64,000 nucleotides of DNA, from the NCBI GenBank assembly GCA_030674185.1, contig JAPXFY010000026.1, positions 59,157,465-59,221,464 on the forward strand. Reading direction: 5' to 3'. Made by a program: the position numbers and the translations under genes. How positions within the stretch are numbered: position 1 is the first letter of the stretch; every line of letters starts with the position of its first letter. The stretch comes from Monoplex corrugatus. Lineage: Eukaryota > Mollusca > Gastropoda > Littorinimorpha > Ranellidae. The notes beneath the pieces are model-generated. The model was not told the origin of the DNA. It was given only the letters and a program-made list of their open reading frames with translations, and did not search any database. This document shows, piece by piece, positions 13,661 to 64,000 of this stretch.

Positions 13661-13674
13661 CTTTGTTGTCCATG

Positions 13675-13765
13675 AACTCTTAAGACAGTGTCCAACCAGG
13701 ACTGAACTTGGACCTTCCAATCAGAAGTTGAATGTCCTAACCACTTTGACATCTTAACTGTGTCC
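13675..13765 (-). mobile_element. tRNA-like SINE head fragment
   Basis: On the minus strand an A-box-like AAAGTGGTTAGGACA is followed about 35 bp later by a B-box-like AAGTTCAGTCC. Not a functional tRNA: the stems do not pair well and there is no clear cloverleaf. Confidence 0.45.
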
Positions 13766-13904
13766 ATCAACAACAATGACTTTGATAATTAACCCCCTAA
13801 AATAAGCTTCAGTTGAGACTTTTAATCAACCAAACATTTAACATCAGTCTGGTTACACTCTGTCAATACACTGCTAATAAAGCTTAATACTTGTAAAGAT
13901 AACA

Positions 13905-14614
13905 ATAATTATGTTTATATAGAGTAAACAGCCCATGTCAACGTATGCTTTTTGTGTATCATATAGCAATATGTTTGTATAGAGTAAACAGTCCATGTCA
14001 ACATATACTTTTTGTGTATCATATAGCAATATGTTTGTATAGAGTAAACAGTCCATGTCAACATATACTTTTTGTGTATCATACAGCAATATGTTTGTAT
14101 AGAGTAAACAGTCCATGTCAACATATACTTTTTGTGTATCATATAGCAATATGTTTGTATAGAGTAAACAGTCCATGTCAAGGCTTTTTGTGTATCATAC
14201 AGCAATATGTTTGTATAGAGTAAACAGTCCATGTCAACATATACTTTTTGCGTATCATACAGCAATATGTTTGTATAGAATAAACAGCCCATGTCAACAT
14301 ATACTTTTTGTGTATCATACAGCAATATGTTTGTATAGAGTAAACAGTCCATGTCAAGGCTTTTTGTGTATCATACAGCAATATGTTTGTATAGAGTAAA
14401 CAGCCCATGTCAACATATACTTTTTGTGTATCATACAGCAATATGTTTGTATAGAGTAAACAGCCCATGTCAAGGCTTTTTGTGTATCATACAGCAATAT
14501 GTTTGTATAGAGTAAACAGCCCAAGTCAACGTATGATTTTTGTGTATCATACAGCAATATGTTTGTATAGAGTAAACAGCCCAAGTCAACGTATGCTTTT
14601 TGTGTATCATATAG
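13905..14614. repeat. 60-bp minisatellite with 47-bp variants, ~12 copies
   Basis: Unit contains TTTTTGTGTATCATACAGCA and ATATGTTTGTATAGAGTAAA. Three units lack the AACATATAC segment. Open frames in both directions are artefacts. Confidence 0.96.
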
Positions 14615-14659
14615 CAAACACATACACAAAAGGAAGGGATGGGTTACCACGTCCACAAA

Positions 14660-14792
14660 TCTTTGCTTACACACAACAGAGACACACATACAAACACACA
14701 CATACAAACACACACAAACATAGGCATACAAACACACACATACAAACACACAAACAAACACACACAAACACAGGCACACACACACAGAAAAC
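14660..14792. repeat. CA/ACAAACAC microsatellite
   Basis: Imperfect CACACAAACA tract about 50 bp from the 14839-14889 exon. Confidence 0.9.
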
Positions 14793-14838
14793 AGCAAAGA
14801 AGTAAAGGCGAGTTTTGTACATAAACTATTTCACTTAC

Positions 14839-60904
<46,066 letters not shown>

Positions 60905-61213
60905 CTGGAAAGACAAAATCATCAATGATTCACATTGACATACCTAAATTAATGGACATTTCTATCAATCTTGACCAAACACTTTTATATAAAAATTAGT
61001 TACATCGACATAAAAGTTTCTGGTTTAAATAACAAACACAAACAAGAAAGAAACAAATAAATGAATAAACAAACAAATGAACAAGGAAATAATTTTGCTA
61101 AGTAAACAAACAAAACTTTCTAAGGAAAAACAGTGGAGTCCTAGAAACAAACAAAACTTACTAACGTACAACTGTCAAGTCCACACTTGAAAACACAAAG
61201 TTCTACAGTCAAC

Positions 61214-61480
61214 CAACTGCCACAGTGCAATGGTTAGAGTAGCCAAGCACCGACTGGAAGGTTATGGGTTCAAATCCTCATCAGTCCTGAGAAAACCACA
61301 GTGTGTACTTTTTCGGCCCAAACGGCTCCTACTCAGACTTGAGCACGCTATGGGCTCACTGGGAGGACTGGTACCACACAGTCCATTCTAATCCATTCAG
61401 ACGCCTCACTGAGGATGCTGCATGTACCTCCTGACCAACATCGCAAGTGTCTGTATTTCTCAGGCCTGACTGACAGCAGG
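61214..61480 (+). mobile_element. tRNA-derived SINE
   Basis: The head has an A-box-like AGTGCAATGGTTAGAGTAGC and, about 30 bp later, a B-box GGTTCAAATCC, spaced as in a tRNA gene. The body begins TTTTTCGGCCCAAACGGCTC; a second body fragment lies at 61797-61860. Not a functional tRNA: acceptor and anticodon stems are not paired convincingly. Confidence 0.65.
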
Positions 61481-61587
61481 ATATATCTTGATCATTAGGG
61501 TTAAGTTCGGCCCAGTCATACAGTCACAATCCTCGACAGAACTCCACAGTTTCATGATTATCACCATCACCATAGCACTGTAAAAAC

Positions 61588-61752
61588 TGGAACCAGAAGA
61601 ACAAGAAAACCAATGTAAGCACGTACCCAACAAAACAAAGCAAAACAAGCGCAAATTTTTAAGCGTGAACGCACGGTCACAAACAGATACAGACACCAAA
61701 CAATGGATAATAAAAACGGGACTAAAAACTTCCCTGCCGCCTCGTCCAGTAG
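61588..61752 (+). mobile_element. Family P one-armed copy
   Basis: GGAACCAGAAGAACAAGAAA, CGAACGCACGGTCACAAACA, CACCAAACAATGGATAATAA and GGGACTAAAAACTTCCCTGC match one arm of the 37-kb foldback element. Confidence 0.75.
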
Positions 61753-61869
61753 AAGGGTAAGAAGGGACCAAATGGAATGCCCATGTCTTCATGTGGGTAT
61801 TTTTTCGGCCTAAACGGCTCCTACCCAGACTTGAGCATGCTAGCTTCTGTGAGCATTAACGTCAGGTAG

Positions 61870-62060
61870 AAAATGGGGAAACAACAAACATGAAGACAAA
61901 CCACACGGCTTAAATGTCATGACCCTTTGATAAAAAACAAAACAACAAACATAAGACAAATCACACGGCTTAAATGTCAAGATCCTTTGTAAAAAACAAA
62001 ACAACAAACATGAGACAAACCACACGGCTTAAATGTCATGACCCTTTGATAAAAACAAAA
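61870..62060. repeat. ~58-bp tandem repeat, 3 copies
   Basis: Unit contains ACATGAGACAAACCACACGG, CTTAAATGTCATGACCCTTT, GATAAAAAACAAAACAACA. Confidence 0.9.
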
Positions 62061-62144
62061 CAGAACAGTCTACACCTAGACTTAAAAACAAGCGTCTGTT
62101 TAACCTCAAATAATGTCAACTGTAATGGAATTTTCAACTAACAA

Positions 62145-62440
62145 TGCAGTTAGTTGTGGTTATGTGTTAAACAGAGCAGTTAGTTGTGGTTATGTGTTAA
62201 ACAGAGCAGTTAGTTGTGGTTATGTGTTAAACAAGCATTAGTTGGGTAAGTGTTAAACAGAGCAGTTAGTTGTGGTTATGTTTAAACAGAGCCAGTTAGT
62301 TGTGGTTATGTGTTAAACAGAGCAGTTAGTTGGGTTATGTGTTAAACAGAGCAGTTAGTTGTGGTTATGTGTTAAACAGAGCAGTTAGTTGTGGTTATGT
62401 GTTAAACAGAGCAGTTAGTTGTGGTTAGTGTTAAACAGAG
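62145..62440. repeat. 30-bp minisatellite, ~10 copies
   Basis: Unit GCAGTTAGTTGTGGTTATGT, GTTAAACAGA, with several 1-2 base deletions. Confidence 0.93.
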
Positions 62441-62742
62441 GTGAACCATCAGTACAAACCCACTGACAGGAACAGTAGTAGGGCAAAACCAGGTGGTGAA
62501 GGGCAACCTGGGTGATTTCCAGTTTACAGCAGAAACACACTCAAACATCTACTTTTTGTGAAGTGTACAAATATCACGTAAAATGTCATCAAACTGTCCA
62601 AAATTTGGTCATTCCTTTGAAGAGATCACATACTTTGACTGAACATGCTGTGTAACCTGTGTAGGGCACTACATAATGCATATCACTGGAAAGGTCTTTG
62701 TCTTTGCTTTCCTGTGCTGTGTAAGTCACTCACAAATATGAA
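62441..62742. other. Nothing recognised
   Basis: Unique sequence; searched on the minus strand for an upstream MABP exon without success. Confidence 0.4.
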
Positions 62743-62915
62743 ATCCAAAACAAGTGTGACTGCCTGCGTTCAAGCAAACAGGAACCAGAAAAAACACAAA
62801 AGAAGAATAAGAATACGTATTTAATACAACAACAACACAAGACAGGCGCAACATTTCGGCCAACTGGCGTAAGACCACAAACAAACAAACACCAGATACA
62901 AAAATAGGTCCAGTA
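62743..62915 (+). mobile_element. Family P copy
   Basis: CCAAAACAAGTGTGACTGCC, CAAGCAAACAGGAACCAGAA, ACGTATTTAATACAAC, TTTCGGCCAACTGGCG, then ACAAACAAACACCAGATACA. Confidence 0.7.
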
Positions 62916-63327
62916 TGAGAAAAGGAATCAAAATTAATTTCCACTTACAAATAGCCAAACAACTAGGGAGATGGAATCGCAAAGGAGACTGACATGAAAG
63001 TTGACGAAATCTTTAAATGTTGTTTAGTCAAAACCACTGTCCAGGGAGGGGGTGGGTCCATTTTGAATGGTCACAGATCACATACTTTTCACCCAGTGAC
63101 ATTCATAATTTACATATGATCAGAAATGATTGTAGACTTCAAAAATATACATTGTACTCAATGCACAAGGTGATGTTACATCCAGATATTACAAAAACAG
63201 AACAGGGTGGACGATGACTCCATTAATTTCTGAAAGAATCACACAGAAACAGTACAGACAGGCCTGACACTGGTTTGTTTGCTTCACAGTTAAACTACCA
63301 TGTTGTTGTTTATTAAATATGCGTTAT
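62916..63327. other. Nothing recognised
   Basis: Unique sequence; no splice-bounded MABP-like exon found. Confidence 0.4.
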
Positions 63328-63398
63328 CATTCTTCTTTCATGTTTTTTCTGGTTCCTGTTTGCTTGAACGCGGGCAGTCACACTTGTTTTGGATTTTG
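63328..63398 (-). mobile_element. Family P terminal fragment
   Basis: CATTCTTCTTTCATGTTTTT, TCTGGTTCCTGTTTGCTTGA, ACGCGGGCAGTCACACTTGT; inverted relative to 62743-62915. Confidence 0.65.
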
Positions 63399-64000
63399 GA
63401 CAGTAGTGTTAATGGTGTTATACCAGTGACAGTAGGACCAGGCCGAAGGGACTGTCACCATGCCGCACTGGACAACCATCATGTAAGTACTGACCGAAAC
63501 AACCAGTTCTCCCCTTTGGGAGGGAATGTAGGGGAGGGCTTATCTTCCTCCAGCCCAGTAAACTGCGTCACGGAATTCTTCACAAACTTCATCTACCTAC
63601 ATAAATATTTGTTTGAGTTTTAGTTTACCTTTAGCAAAACTAGTTCTTACTGCTCTCTTTCTCTCTCTTTTTTTTTTTTTAAGTCGATTCATGAACTTTG
63701 AAATTGTATGACAAGCTGAAAACTCAAAAATGAACATTTTGCACTTTGGGCTGGTCTTTCCATGCTGGGTCACATATATATATAAACAAACATACAATGA
63801 TAGGACACACTGTAAAAGAAAAGCAGGCAAACTATTATGGGGTGCCAACTCTTGTCTCATGCTTTTGCATTCTTCCCATCACTTGTCAGGGGCCATACTA
63901 ATCAAGGATTACAGCAGGCAGGTAATCTGCCAGGTAATCCTCAAATCTGACCCCATGGTGATGGGAAAAAAAACAACAGAAAGCAGGTGAAAAGAGTGAC
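63399..64000. other. Nothing recognised
   Basis: Contains a TATATATA stretch near 63770. Missing 5' exons of MVB12 were not found here. Confidence 0.4.

Noticed and set aside
61214..61290. Functional tRNA gene
   Set aside because: A- and B-box-like motifs only; no convincing cloverleaf and no terminator run at the expected place, so a SINE head is more likely.
62953..62995. Candidate upstream MVB12 exon (minus strand, GTAAGT donor)
   Set aside because: In the required phase it gives LLCDSISLVVWLF, which does not match the first half of an MABP domain.
63424..63486. Plus-strand exon-like segment ending ATCAT|GTAAGT
   Set aside because: Lone segment with no recognisable protein motif or partner exon.

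Overview
ORGANISM AND SETTING. This is animal nuclear DNA, most likely from a marine mollusc (probably a gastropod). The inference rests on abundant (CA)n/(TG)n, L2- and RTE-type LINEs, piggyBac-type elements with TTAA target sites and the style of the dispersed repeats; no species diagnosis is possible. Tandem repeats occupy about 27-28 kb by my coordinates, over 40% of the window. Nearly all long open frames are by-products of repeat units without stop codons and are not genes.

HOST GENE. Six short exons on the minus strand (60814-60904, 55912-56044, 44388-44510, 39524-39642, 34100-34161, 14839-14889) join in one reading frame with GT-AG borders and compatible split codons, giving 193 codons. 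They encode the second half of an MABP domain, a Pro/Asn-rich linker and most of a UMA domain, the architecture of MVB12, a subunit of the ESCRT-I complex. The 5' exons (above 60904) and the last exon (below 14839) were not found. Most of the window is therefore the introns of one gene.

LAYOUT. 1-14.8 kb: CA tracts, 25-, 53-, 77- and 60-bp minisatellites, two nested TTAA MITEs and an RTE-like LINE (9.9-11.3 kb). 14.9-34 kb (a 19-kb intron): large arrays of a CAT-rich unit, 46-, 77-, ~62-, 47- and ~84-bp units. 34-44.5 kb: L2 and RTE fragments, a ~390-bp foldback palindrome, a 57-bp array and three MVB12 exons. 44.6-55.5 kb: an RTE relic with an in-frame 39/33-bp array, a 72-bp array, a 507-bp piggyBac deletion derivative, an RTE 3' end, and an L2 copy split by a full-length piggyBac with an apparently intact transposase. 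55.9-64 kb: two MVB12 exons, 31- and 41-bp arrays and dispersed repeats.

THEMES. Several minisatellites grew out of recognisable transposon sequence (RTE coding region, RTE 3' end, a dispersed repeat used twice). Tandem duplication has also copied MVB12 splice junctions: a 71-bp array repeats the 5' splice site of the 39.5-kb exon, a 62-bp duplication repeats the 3' splice site of the 44.4-kb exon, and a 31-bp array ends about 8 bp from the 3' splice site of the 55.9-kb exon.
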